From positions 28,410-92,409 of the forward strand of contig NZ_ATMR01000037.1 of assembly GCF_000427335.1 (NCBI RefSeq): a stretch of DNA of 64,000 nt. The letters are read 5' to 3'. Made by a program: the position numbers and the translations under genes. Positions 28,276-36,403 of the stretch are shown here, piece after piece (the first letter of the stretch is position 1; every line of letters begins with the position of its first letter). The notes below the pieces were generated by a model. The model was not told the origin of the DNA and searched no databases. It saw only the letters and a program-made list of their open reading frames with translations. Source of the stretch: Winogradskyella psychrotolerans RS-3. GTDB lineage: Bacteria; Bacteroidota; Bacteroidia; Flavobacteriales; Flavobacteriaceae.

Positions 28276-29202
28276 TTAGAATAATATATCGATATATAGT
28301 TCGCTTCTTGCTCCTTCAATTCCTGGTGTGAATTCGGTAGATACTTCTGTGCCTTTTATAATTTCACCAAATTGGTTTTGCAACCTGAAATTTAAAGTCC
28401 AGTTACCTGTCATAGTATAATTGACGATTCCATAGTACAAACCATCTTCTTGCTGAGTTAAATCTTCATTGTTTAAAGAGGAATGATTCCCCATTGAGGG
28501 TTCTGGCATTCTTGGATCTAATAATAAGGTGTAATCAGCAACTTCAGAATATGAAAACTGAGAAGCATCAGGAAAAGTATCAGCCTCATTACTAGGTGGA
28601 TTGTATGTGTAGATGCCTGCAACCAATTCATTTTGTGCAATTTTGGGTTTCTGTGGTGCTACTAAAGCTATAAAATATTGCTCACCATCACTTCCTGTAA
28701 AGGAGGTCATGTTTAAATTCATATTAGTTTGCGCTTCTACAATAATATCTTGGTCAACCGTATACGTTTGGTCATTGTCGGTAAATGAGAGGTATAGTTT
28801 CCAGTTTTCTGAATCGGTACTTTCATTGGTGAAGACAGCGTAGCCAGAATAATAATCCTCTGTGGAATTATAATTTAAATTATAACGATGTGGACCCGAA
28901 GAATTATTACCATTATAATTAGTGCTAATAGGTAAGAATGTGATTTCTGACGTATTTAAACTTTCGTTAGTTTGAATGTTGGTAATTTTTAAACGGAAGT
29001 CATTGTAACCTTTATAGAAGGTTCCGTTTAAGGCTTCAATACTAATCTGATAGTCATTTTTAGTGAAGGAAATGACTTCGAGATATTCAAAATGCTCTGT
29101 AACTATAGTGCTTATTTCAGATTCGTAATCGGTTTTATCTAGAGTACACGATGTAACCGCAACAAGAATTGCAGCCACGAGAAAAATGCTTTTCTTCATC
29201 AC
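28276..29202 (-). CDS. lipoprotein with FixH/YtkA-like domains, probable copper-binding
   Basis: The 308-residue lipoprotein (VTSCTLDK, Cys about residue 19) appears to have two beta-sandwich units. The C-terminal one carries DPRMPEPSMGNHSS, then EDGLYYGIVNYTMTGNWTLNF. This is the Met/His signature and fold pattern of FixH/YtkA-like and CopC-like proteins. Met and His next to one another favour Cu(I)/Cu(II) binding. It directly precedes the OprC-like receptor with only 2 bp between them and probably acts as its surface or periplasmic copper partner. Confidence 0.78.
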   Translation of the reverse strand: MMKKSIFLVAAILVAVTSCTLDKTDYESEISTIVTEHFEYLEVISFTKNDYQISIEALNGTFYKGYNDFRLKITNIQTNESLNTSEITFLPISTNYNGNNSSGPHRYNLNYNSTEDYYSGYAVFTNESTDSENWKLYLSFTDNDQTYTVDQDIIVEAQTNMNLNMTSFTGSDGEQYFIALVAPQKPKIAQNELVAGIYTYNPPSNEADTFPDASQFSYSEVADYTLLLDPRMPEPSMGNHSSLNNEDLTQQEDGLYYGIVNYTMTGNWTLNFRLQNQFGEIIKGTEVSTEFTPGIEGARSELYIDILF

Positions 29203-29498
29203 TTATAAGTGTTTTATTAAAAAAATAAGATGTAGCTGCAGCTATTTTAATACTTAAACGCTGTTTAGATAGTAACAACATTAGTATCAAATTAAGTACG
29301 TAGAAAGACAGAAATTACTGTTAGTTTCGCTGCAAACGAGACGTAGAAACCTTGTCTATGTAGAATAGTAGATATACAGCAAAAGTGTTAGATTATTAAT
29401 TAGCTCTAATTAATGATCTATGGATGCAGTGCATAGCCTAATGATAAATCACTTAGCGACATACTAATTCTATAAGTTACAGAGGTTCTATTTTAAAA

Positions 29499-29864
29499 TT
29501 AAGCGAGCGGAGGGTGGAAAATAAAATTCATAAAATTGAATTTATATATTTTATGATATGAAGTGTTTATTTTTGAATTTTCTTCTTTTACGATACTATC
29601 TAAAGTATTAATAAAAATATCTTGAAAGAAAACAACTTGATGTTCCGTGGCAGAAGATTGGTTTTTATCGCTACTTTTTTCAGAATCGGAAGCCTTAGCT
29701 AATTCCTTTTTTAAATAGCATTTACCATTACAACCCATTTCTGGGGTTTCTTTGTTAACACAAAGCTCATTTTTAATGTAGTCATAAAAAGCAGCATACT
29801 CCACAAATGGAATCGTAGGTTTTAAAAGCATAAATAATGCTAAAAAGAGTGTCGCTGTTTTCAC
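29499..29864 (-). CDS. small CNGKC-motif protein of the copper island (copy B)
   Basis: The 121-residue protein has an N-terminal hydrophobic helix (residues 3-18), then C-V-N-K-x-T-P-E-M-G-CNGKC-Y-L-K-K-E-L and a C-terminal FHPPLA. The Cys motif is nearly the same as in the copy at 25894-26280, while the rest has diverged. It is the first gene on the minus strand of the copper island. The 296-bp gap to the lipoprotein gene holds no coding signal I could see and may carry a separate promoter. Confidence 0.75.
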   Translation of the reverse strand: MKTATLFLALFMLLKPTIPFVEYAAFYDYIKNELCVNKETPEMGCNGKCYLKKELAKASDSEKSSDKNQSSATEHQVVFFQDIFINTLDSIVKEENSKINTSYHKIYKFNFMNFIFHPPLA

Positions 29865-30071
29865 AATCCAAAGGTCTTCAATTATTTTAAAATTTCCTAA
29901 TATTTTTAGATTTGAAACCCGTGATGCTATTCCTATAATTGAAAAATCAGTGATTGTTATTTATCGTGTCTTAATTTAGACGCGAATTTAATTTTTTGAC
30001 ATTATTTTTAGAGCATTAACTAAAAAGAGTCTTTAATTTGCAGAAAGGATCTATGCGCTCAAAAAACGAAT

Positions 30072-31019
30072 ATGAAGATTGATAAATTCGTCCTATGTAT
30101 TATAGGAATTATAATATTAGCTTACTTTTTTCCACAATGGGGAATAGAAAATAGCGAAATTCCAATCGACACAATTAGTGCTATAGGAATTTCGCTTATA
30201 TTCTTTTTCTATGGATTGAAGTTACATCCAACCCAATTAAAAGCAGGACTTAAAAATTGGAAGTTGCATCTTTTAGTGCAAGGTTCTACTTTTTTAATGT
30301 TTCCGTTGTTAGTGTTATTGCTACGTCCATTTATTCAAAATGAGGAGCAAGAAACGATTTGGTTAGCCTTCTTTTTCTTGGCAGCATTACCATCAACAGT
30401 ATCATCGTCTGTAGTTATGGTCTCAATGGCAAAAGGAAATATACCAGCAGCGATTTTTAATGCCAGTATTTCAGGGATTATAGGGATTCTTCTTACTCCA
30501 CTTTGGATGGGATTATTTGTAGATCCTACGCAAACGGATTTTGATTTTACAGAAATCTACCTAAAGCTCATTATTCAGATTATATTACCTGTAATATTAG
30601 GATTACTCTTACAACGTTTTTGGGGTGATTTTGCTCGTAAACACAGTAGTAAATTAACGTTGTTTGATAAGTCTATTATCTTATTAATAATCTACAAAAG
30701 TTTCTCGGCATCGTTCTATAACAATATGTTTAGTGCGGTGTCACTTTTTGATTTAGTCTTACTTTTAATTGGTGTAATGGTGCTATTTATAATCGCTTTT
30801 TCTTTGACTGGTTTTATGGCTAAAAAACTTGGTCTTAATAGAGAAGACAAAATTACAGCTCAGTTTTGCGGCACTAAAAAATCATTAGTTCATGGTACTG
30901 TTTTTTCTAAGATTCTTTTCGGTAATATGGCGACTATTGGTGTTATTTTATTGCCACTGATGTTGTTTCATGCTATTCAGATATTGGTTATAAGCGTCAT
31001 TGCATCAAAAGATCGCTAA
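30072..31019 (+). CDS. bile acid:sodium symporter family transporter
   Basis: The 315-residue membrane protein has about nine or ten hydrophobic segments in the SBF/YfeH-like layout. Landmarks are the first cytosolic turn FYGLKLHPTQLKAGLKNW, the ALPSTVSSSVVMV crossover region and the FCGTKKSLVHGTVFSKILFG motif near residue 265. Such proteins in bacteria carry organic anions with sodium; the real substrate is unknown. It is transcribed divergently from the copper island, which may be chance. ATG at 30072 begins directly with a membrane segment. Confidence 0.88.
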   Translation: MKIDKFVLCIIGIIILAYFFPQWGIENSEIPIDTISAIGISLIFFFYGLKLHPTQLKAGLKNWKLHLLVQGSTFLMFPLLVLLLRPFIQNEEQETIWLAFFFLAALPSTVSSSVVMVSMAKGNIPAAIFNASISGIIGILLTPLWMGLFVDPTQTDFDFTEIYLKLIIQIILPVILGLLLQRFWGDFARKHSSKLTLFDKSIILLIIYKSFSASFYNNMFSAVSLFDLVLLLIGVMVLFIIAFSLTGFMAKKLGLNREDKITAQFCGTKKSLVHGTVFSKILFGNMATIGVILLPLMLFHAIQILVISVIASKDR

Positions 31020-31071
31020 ACCATAGAATTGGTGCACCTATAGAGCATAAATTTGATTTGATTACAGGTGA

Positions 31072-31224
31072 TTAAAACCACTTGAAATGTATTCCTGAGA
31101 TTGCTACAGCTGCGACTAAAATTAGTAATACAATTATTATAAACCATGCCCCAAATTTAGTTTTAGCATCTTTTTGAAAAACATAATCTCTTCTTTTTTC
31201 TTCTTCGTCTTTTACAAATTTCAT
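31072..31224 (-). CDS. small single-helix membrane protein
   Basis: A 50-codon ORF encodes a charged N-terminus (MKFVKDEEEKRRDYVFQKD), a GAWF turn, one membrane helix (IIIVLLILVAAVAIS) and a short aromatic tail. The clean soluble-then-membrane layout and 12-bp spacing after the aldehyde dehydrogenase stop make it a likely real gene translated with it. Function is unknown. It fills the gap between the symporter and the dehydrogenase. Confidence 0.6.
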   Translation of the reverse strand: MKFVKDEEEKRRDYVFQKDAKTKFGAWFIIIVLLILVAAVAISGIHFKWF

Positions 31225-31236
31225 AATTTCTTTCTT

Positions 31237-32598
31237 TTACTTGTTAATATAAGTTGTCTTAATGTTTACAAAGGCCAATATGCCTTCTTTAGATAATTCC
31301 CTACCATATCCTGAAATTTTTGTTCCACCAAAAGGTAGTCTAGGATCAGACTTCACCAACTCATTGATAAAAAAGCCACCGTCTTCAATTTCTGAAACGC
31401 GTTTTGATGCCGCTTCATAATTTGAAGTAAAAACCATAGTTCCCAGCCCAAATTTTGAGTTTGCAGCTGCTTCGTAAGCGTCATCTTCCGTTTTTACTTT
31501 TATAATAGCGGCAACGGGACCGAAAGTTTCTTCTTTAAATACGGGCATTTCAGTAGTTACTTCGGTTAAAATTGTCGGTTCGTAATAAGCTCCATTTCTT
31601 TTATGACCTTTTATGACTTTAGCTCCTAAATCAATTGATTGTTGAACTTGTTTTTCTAAAGTTTCTGCTAAATCTTCACGAGCCAAACAAGATATTGTGG
31701 TGTCTTCTTCCAATGGATTTCCATATTTTAAACTTTTCACTTTGGAAGTGAATTTAGTCATGAACTCGTCATAAATAGATTCAACAACAATAAAGCGTTT
31801 TGCAGCAATACAACTTTGTCCAGAGTTTTGCATTCTCGCTTTGACGATAGTGTCTATATATTTGTCTAAATCCGCATCTTTTAGTATGATACACGCGTTA
31901 TTTCCGCCTAATTCTAAAAGCGACGGTTTTAAATTTTTACCTGCCAATTCTGCGATTTTTCGACCTGCTTTTTCGCTTCCAGTTAAAGACACTGCTTTTA
32001 CAGTATCATTTCCCATAAGGTCTTCAATAGTTTCATGATCTGTTACAAGTGTTTGAAAACATCCTTTTGGGAATCCTGCATCTATAAATAGTTTTTCAAT
32101 GGCAAGAGCACAACCAGTAACATTAGAAGCGTGTTTTAAAAGTGCCACATTCCCTGCAGTTAATGTCGGGATTGCGAACCGAAATACTTGCCAAAACGGA
32201 TAATTCCAAGGCATAATGGCTAACACACAGCCTAAAGGATCATAGCTTATAAAGCTTTCGTGCGCTTCGGTTTCAATAATAGCATCTTGTAAAAATTGTT
32301 CTGCATTTTTGGAATAAAAATCAATGAGATAGATACATTTATCAATTTCAGCTTCACTTTCAAGAATTGGTTTTCCCATTTCTTCCGTCATTAGTAAACT
32401 CAAGTGTTGCTTGTTTCTGAATACTTCCTCAGCTAAATTTTGTAATAATTCTATGCGTTCTTCAATTTCAAGCTCTTTCCACGTTTTAAAAGTGGAGTCT
32501 GCCAATTCAAGTTTCTCTTTCAATTTTGATTTTGAATCTTGTGTATAGGTCTCAAGATGATTCCCATTAAAAGGGTTAAATGTTTTTATAGATTTCAT
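31237..32598 (-). CDS. NAD(P)-dependent aldehyde dehydrogenase, succinate-semialdehyde dehydrogenase type
   Basis: The 453-residue enzyme has the aldehyde dehydrogenase fold: IMPWNYPFWQVFRFAIP (cofactor pocket), GSEKAGRKIA, the general base Glu in LLELGGNNA, and the catalytic Cys in NSGQSCIAAKRF. The C-terminal EETFGPVAAI and LPFGGTKISGYGREL are also present. Closest family by motif pattern is the short GabD/Sad-type enzyme that oxidises succinic semialdehyde to succinate. Substrate is inferred, not proven. It runs alone apart from the small membrane protein gene downstream. Confidence 0.9.
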   Translation of the reverse strand: MKSIKTFNPFNGNHLETYTQDSKSKLKEKLELADSTFKTWKELEIEERIELLQNLAEEVFRNKQHLSLLMTEEMGKPILESEAEIDKCIYLIDFYSKNAEQFLQDAIIETEAHESFISYDPLGCVLAIMPWNYPFWQVFRFAIPTLTAGNVALLKHASNVTGCALAIEKLFIDAGFPKGCFQTLVTDHETIEDLMGNDTVKAVSLTGSEKAGRKIAELAGKNLKPSLLELGGNNACIILKDADLDKYIDTIVKARMQNSGQSCIAAKRFIVVESIYDEFMTKFTSKVKSLKYGNPLEEDTTISCLAREDLAETLEKQVQQSIDLGAKVIKGHKRNGAYYEPTILTEVTTEMPVFKEETFGPVAAIIKVKTEDDAYEAAANSKFGLGTMVFTSNYEAASKRVSEIEDGGFFINELVKSDPRLPFGGTKISGYGRELSKEGILAFVNIKTTYINK

Positions 32599-32793
32599 AG
32601 GCGTAGTTATCTTTCAAATTTAGATATATCAAGCAAAACGTGTTAATTCTATTACTAAAATGTTTGACGCTAATAGTAAATAGCATTTCAGCTAATATTA
32701 CTATCTAAAGAGTCAAATTGTAGCTTGTATTACGTATATCTTTGTATCACAGCAACGTGCTGAAGATTAAAAATAATTATAAAATATAATATC

Positions 32794-33126
32794 ATGAGTA
32801 ATAACGGAAATACAGTTTTAGGAATTTTAGCAGGAACAGCAGTTGGAGCAGTTTTAGGAATTTTATTCGCACCGGATAAGGGTAGTGTAACACGACAAAG
32901 AATTGCAGACGAAGCAGCAACAAAAAGAGACTTAATGGCTGAAAAAGCGACTGAACTTAGAGATTCTTTAGGTAATACTATTTTATCACAGAAAGAAAAC
33001 CTAGATGAGCAAGTAGAATATATTGTTTCTAATGCGAGTTATAAAGCAGAAGATGTGATTACCACACTTGAATCTAAATTAAGAGATTTAAAAGAAAAGA
33101 ATAAAACTTTACAGAAAAAAGCATAA
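32794..33126 (+). CDS. YtxH domain-containing protein
   Basis: The 110-residue protein starts with a glycine-rich membrane helix (GILAGTAVGAVLGILFAPDKG), the YtxH signature. The remainder is long charged helix with coiled-coil character ending in Lys-rich sequence. YtxH-type proteins are general-stress proteins in other phyla. The next gene, a holin-superfamily membrane protein, follows after 3 bp, so this is the first gene of a three-gene operon. Confidence 0.88.
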   Translation: MSNNGNTVLGILAGTAVGAVLGILFAPDKGSVTRQRIADEAATKRDLMAEKATELRDSLGNTILSQKENLDEQVEYIVSNASYKAEDVITTLESKLRDLKEKNKTLQKKA

Positions 33127-33129
33127 TCC

Positions 33130-33477
33130 ATGAGTGTATTTAATGATATAAATCACACAACAGAAAAAGCTTCTCAGATTGGTGAGCGCTATATTAGAGC
33201 GTCTCACCAATACTTTAAGTTGAAAGTTTTTCAGCAATTAACCCTTTCACTAAGTTTAGTGACAAAGGTTTTGGCTGTTGGTAGCCTTTTGTTCGCCGGA
33301 TTGGTTTTTCTGTCTATTGCAGGAGCCATAGAATTAGGTAATGCCGTGAATAGTTATTCATTGGGATTTTTGTTAGTTGGTCTAATTTACGTAACAATTT
33401 CAGTTTTAATCTATTTGCTTAGAGCTAAATTCAACACGTATATTATAAAAAAAGTAGGACTTAAATTTTTTAATTAA
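33130..33477 (+). CDS. phage-holin-superfamily membrane protein (Holin-X type)
   Basis: The 115-residue protein has an amphipathic N-terminus (EKASQIGERYIRASHQYFKLK) and two membrane helices (about residues 48-68 and 77-97) separated by a short loop. This layout matches holin superfamily III/Holin-X proteins encoded beside YtxH genes in Bacteroidota. There is no nearby phage gene, so it is a chromosomal stress-type gene and not a lysis gene. It ends one base before the next gene. Confidence 0.78.
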   Translation: MSVFNDINHTTEKASQIGERYIRASHQYFKLKVFQQLTLSLSLVTKVLAVGSLLFAGLVFLSIAGAIELGNAVNSYSLGFLLVGLIYVTISVLIYLLRAKFNTYIIKKVGLKFFN

Positions 33478-33478
33478 T

Positions 33479-33685
33479 ATGAAGACATATACTACATTTA
33501 CAGATATAGATAACGATTTAAAACTGCACAAGTTAGAACGCGATATTGCTTGGGAGGAACTTAAATTAATTAAAACGGAGTACAAACAAGATTTAGAGCC
33601 TCTAAACTGGATAAGCACAGCCTTAAAACTAACAGGAAAATATAGTTTTATCGCTATGATTAGAAACTGGCTTTTTAAAAAGTAA
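33479..33685 (+). CDS. small conserved protein, DUF6327-like
   Basis: The 68-residue product is mostly helical (TFTDIDNDLKLHKLERDIAWEELKLIK) and ends with a hydrophobic KYSFIAMIRNWLFKK. It begins one base after the holin-like gene and completes the YtxH/holin/short-protein set often seen together. I assign DUF6327 by context and general look, with limited certainty. It is convergent with the AraC regulator, 10 bp away. Confidence 0.7.
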   Translation: MKTYTTFTDIDNDLKLHKLERDIAWEELKLIKTEYKQDLEPLNWISTALKLTGKYSFIAMIRNWLFKK

Positions 33686-33695
33686 GTTGCTTAAT

Positions 33696-34718
33696 CTATA
33701 CTTTGGCAACAATCTGCTTTTTAAACTCATTAGGAGAAATGCCAAATTTTTCTTTAAATATTTTAGAGAAATAACTTCTACTTGTGAAACCTATGGAATA
33801 CACGATTTGAGAAATATTTAAATCTGTAGTTTTCATTAGGTTTCTTGATTGTTCTAGTCGGATATGACGAATAAACTCAGTAACGGTACGCTTGTATATA
33901 AACTTAAACCCATCTTGAAGCTTAGCTTGAGATAATCCGTAATCTATAGACAATTGGTCTAAAGAATATTGTTTTGCAGGCTCTTTTTGTATAAGATCGC
34001 AAATTTTCTTAATAGTCTTTAATTCCTTTGTAGAAACAGAGGTAGGTAGTTTTTTTCCTTTAGTTTGTCTCTCGTGTTGCTGAATGTGCAATGAAAGAAT
34101 TTCATAAACCTTGGCCTCAACTTTTAAGATTCGAAGCATGCCTTTAGATTTAATCTTATGGATAGATTTAACATCATCAGCCATTTTTAAGTTTAATTCT
34201 CCAAAATGGGAAAATCGGTTTTCGTGATCTGTATCTACAAAAACTTCATAAAGCTTTTGATTAAGAGAAGAAACATTAGTGGTTCGTTTCTTCATAAATT
34301 CCTTTCGGACAATCTGAATAAGATTTAGTTGTAGTTTTTCACTTTTTGGAAAATGAATATAGTTAATACCTTCAGACTTATTTGTAAAAATCACAGATTG
34401 AAATTGCTCTGTTTTATGTTCTTTATTCTGCACTCCAAACCGATGTAAAAAATACCCTTGAAGATTATACATAAAATGGATTGGGTTGAAATCTTCACCT
34501 TCAATTTTTAGTATAAATTCTTTATTAAATTTAATATCAAAATCTAAGAGGTTAACTCCCCAATCTAAAGGAATATAAATGATTTTACCTTTAGCATTAG
34601 CATTATCGATAGTCATGGTATATTCTCCCCAGCGTTCTTCAATATGTCCACCTAAATCTTTGCTAATTTGAGTAAGAATATCTCTAGTGTTAGATGGGTT
34701 GATTATAATTTCTATCAT
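33696..34718 (-). CDS. AraC-family transcriptional regulator
   Basis: The 340-residue protein has a C-terminal AraC DNA-binding domain with two helix-turn-helix units: YSLDQLSIDYGLSQAKLQDGFK and the conserved NISQIVYSIGFTSRSYFSKIFKEKFGISPNEFK. The N-terminal 220 residues form a sensor domain without a recognisable ligand-binding motif. It is convergent with the YtxH operon and divergent from hemerythrin, with a 292-bp gap that contains an imperfect inverted repeat. It may control either group. Confidence 0.88.
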   Translation of the reverse strand: MIEIIINPSNTRDILTQISKDLGGHIEERWGEYTMTIDNANAKGKIIYIPLDWGVNLLDFDIKFNKEFILKIEGEDFNPIHFMYNLQGYFLHRFGVQNKEHKTEQFQSVIFTNKSEGINYIHFPKSEKLQLNLIQIVRKEFMKKRTTNVSSLNQKLYEVFVDTDHENRFSHFGELNLKMADDVKSIHKIKSKGMLRILKVEAKVYEILSLHIQQHERQTKGKKLPTSVSTKELKTIKKICDLIQKEPAKQYSLDQLSIDYGLSQAKLQDGFKFIYKRTVTEFIRHIRLEQSRNLMKTTDLNISQIVYSIGFTSRSYFSKIFKEKFGISPNEFKKQIVAKV

Positions 34719-34826
34719 GCGTCTGGTTAGCTCGTGCTAGGTAGAATAATCATCTGTATAGACTTTAATAAATTACAGATAATGGGTTCTAATTAGTTTA
34801 GATTTTTTTAAAATGAAACTGAATAA

Positions 34827-34874
34827 TTGTAAAAATAGATGATTTAAAACCATATTTACCTATTGTTTTTACAA
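34827..34874. promoter_or_regulatory. imperfect inverted repeat upstream of the AraC-type regulator
   Basis: TTGTAAAAATAG (34827-34838) and CTATTGTTTTTACAA (34860-34874) form an imperfect inverted repeat with a spacer of about 21 bp, in the divergent gap between the AraC regulator and the hemerythrin gene. It could be an operator, but AT-rich sequence makes chance matches easy. The rest of the 292-bp gap shows nothing else. Confidence 0.3.
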
Positions 34875-35010
34875 AAAACACGAATTGATAAAACTTTGAC
34901 CTTTCATTATGGTAAATCAGTTAACTTTTCAACTAGATGAGCAAATTGTAGCTAATCTCTATGATTAATTTTGTTGAAGAACAGTATAAATCAACCAAAA
35001 AGAGGAGACT

Positions 35011-35445
35011 ATGAACATATATGAAGCTATAAGAAAAGATCACGATATTCAACGAAATTTATTAGATCAGTTAGTGGACACCTCTGGCGATACCAAAACA
35101 AGACACGATTTATTTAAAGAATTACGCAAAGAATTAACGTTACATGCTAATGCGGAAGAACGTCATTTTTACAAACCATTAATCCCAACAGATATGATGC
35201 AAGAACATGCCAGACATGGTATTGCCGAGCATCATGAAATTGATGAACTTATAGAACAGTTAGAAAAAACGGAAATGGATTCATCTGCTTGGTTAAAAGT
35301 AGCTAAAAATTTGAAGCATAAAGTAGAGCATCATTTAGAGGATGAAGAGCACACCTTTTTTCAATTATCCGGAAAAGTATTCAATGAAAAAGAAAAACAG
35401 TCATTAGCTACAAAATACAATGCCTATATGGAGGAACATAGGTAA
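35011..35445 (+). CDS. hemerythrin HHE-domain protein
   Basis: The 144-residue four-helix protein has the His/Glu iron ligands of the HHE family: KDHDIQ near residue 10, LHANAEERHFY around 48, HARHGIAEHHEID around 70, and VEHHLEDEEHTFF around 110. Such proteins bind a di-iron centre and sense or store oxygen or nitric oxide. The gene has its own terminator. The neighbours (PA2169-like, YtxH, DUF1328) suggest a stress regulon. Confidence 0.92.
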   Translation: MNIYEAIRKDHDIQRNLLDQLVDTSGDTKTRHDLFKELRKELTLHANAEERHFYKPLIPTDMMQEHARHGIAEHHEIDELIEQLEKTEMDSSAWLKVAKNLKHKVEHHLEDEEHTFFQLSGKVFNEKEKQSLATKYNAYMEEHR

Positions 35446-35464
35446 TAATAACCCTACTAAGACT

Positions 35465-35505
35465 AAGAGCTATCTTTTAAATATTAAAGGATAGCTCTTT
35501 TTATT
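35465..35505 (+). terminator. rho-independent terminator after the hemerythrin gene
   Basis: The stem AGAGCTATC (35466-35474) pairs with GATAGCTCT around 35490-35498 and is followed by a T run. It is 20 bp after the hemerythrin stop. Confidence 0.82.
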
Positions 35506-35730
35506 TATATGGTAGTAATCATAATTAATTTGCTGTTATGTTGGTTATACGTTTTCCTAAAATATGTTAATATTTAAGCTTGTAATTATTTGCGTTAATT
35601 TCTTAAGTAATTGAATTAATTAACCCTTAAAAAGATAACTACTTTTGAGTATCAATTAGTGCCTATAACACTATCGATGTAAAAAGGTAAGCATCTAACG
35701 AAAATTACCTTGAAATTAAAAACAAAAAAA

Positions 35731-36179
35731 ATGGCAACATACACAGAAGAAGTAGGAAATAAACTTAATGGTTTATTAGAGAAAAATTACGATGCAGAAA
35801 AAGGGTATACTAAAGCTGCTGAAAACACAAAACATGCTGGATTAAGAACTTTTTTAATCGTAAAGCATTGGAAAGAAAAACTTTTGGTCACGATCTTAAG
35901 TCAGAGATTAGAGCTTTTGGTCAAGATGTAGATAAAGGAGGAAGCTTTACAGGAGCAGCACACAGAACATGGATGGATGTTAAGGCTATGTTTTCTGCCG
36001 ATAATGAAGAATCGATGTTAGAGGAGGCGATTAGAGGTGAAAAAGCATCTGTAAACGAATATGATGAGGTATTACAAGAAGCAAGTTTACCTAGTAGTAC
36101 AAAATCTATTTTACTGTCGCAGAAACATCAAATTGAAACGGATTTATCTAAAGTGAAATCCTTAGAGAATTTAAGATAG
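35731..36179 (+). pseudogene. PA2169-family four-helix-bundle protein, frameshifted at a T run
   Basis: The ATG at 35731 (MATYTEEVGNKLNGLLEKN) starts the reading frame, which breaks after LRTF at the six-T run 35850-35855. From there the coding sense continues in the next frame (NRKALERKTFGHD, then GSFTGAAHRTWMDVK, ending SLENLR). Adding one T restores a 149-residue protein, the usual size of this DUF2383/PA2169 ferritin-like family. The defect is probably a sequencing deletion, but true inactivation is possible. A terminator follows directly. Confidence 0.85.
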
Positions 36180-36207
36180 AAGTTCATTCTAAACTTTTAA
36201 ATTTTGA

Positions 36208-36240
36208 GAGCGTATTCTAAATTATAGAATACGCTCTTTT
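36208..36240 (+). terminator. rho-independent terminator after the PA2169-like gene
   Basis: The stem GAGCGTATTCTA (36208-36219) pairs with TAGAATACGCTC (36225-36236) and is followed by a T run. Confidence 0.9.
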
Positions 36241-36403
36241 AATTTTTAGACACGTATTTATATAATGATTTTAAGAGTTATTTCAAATTAGAACAGGTCC
36301 TTGTTATACAACTTATGTTAGTGTTTTTTGTTTGAGATAGTTTTTTGAGTATTCAGGGTAATAAAGCGTACTTATAATGACGTACTTGCAAATAAAAACG
36401 CTC

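Noticed and set aside
33130..33477. Prophage holin
   Set aside because: No other phage gene is in the region. The gene sits in the YtxH stress-type operon common to Bacteroidota.
35850..35855. Programmed ribosomal frameshift at the T run of the PA2169-like gene
   Set aside because: No slippery heptamer plus stimulatory structure is evident, and five other genes show the same kind of single-base loss, which points to sequence error.
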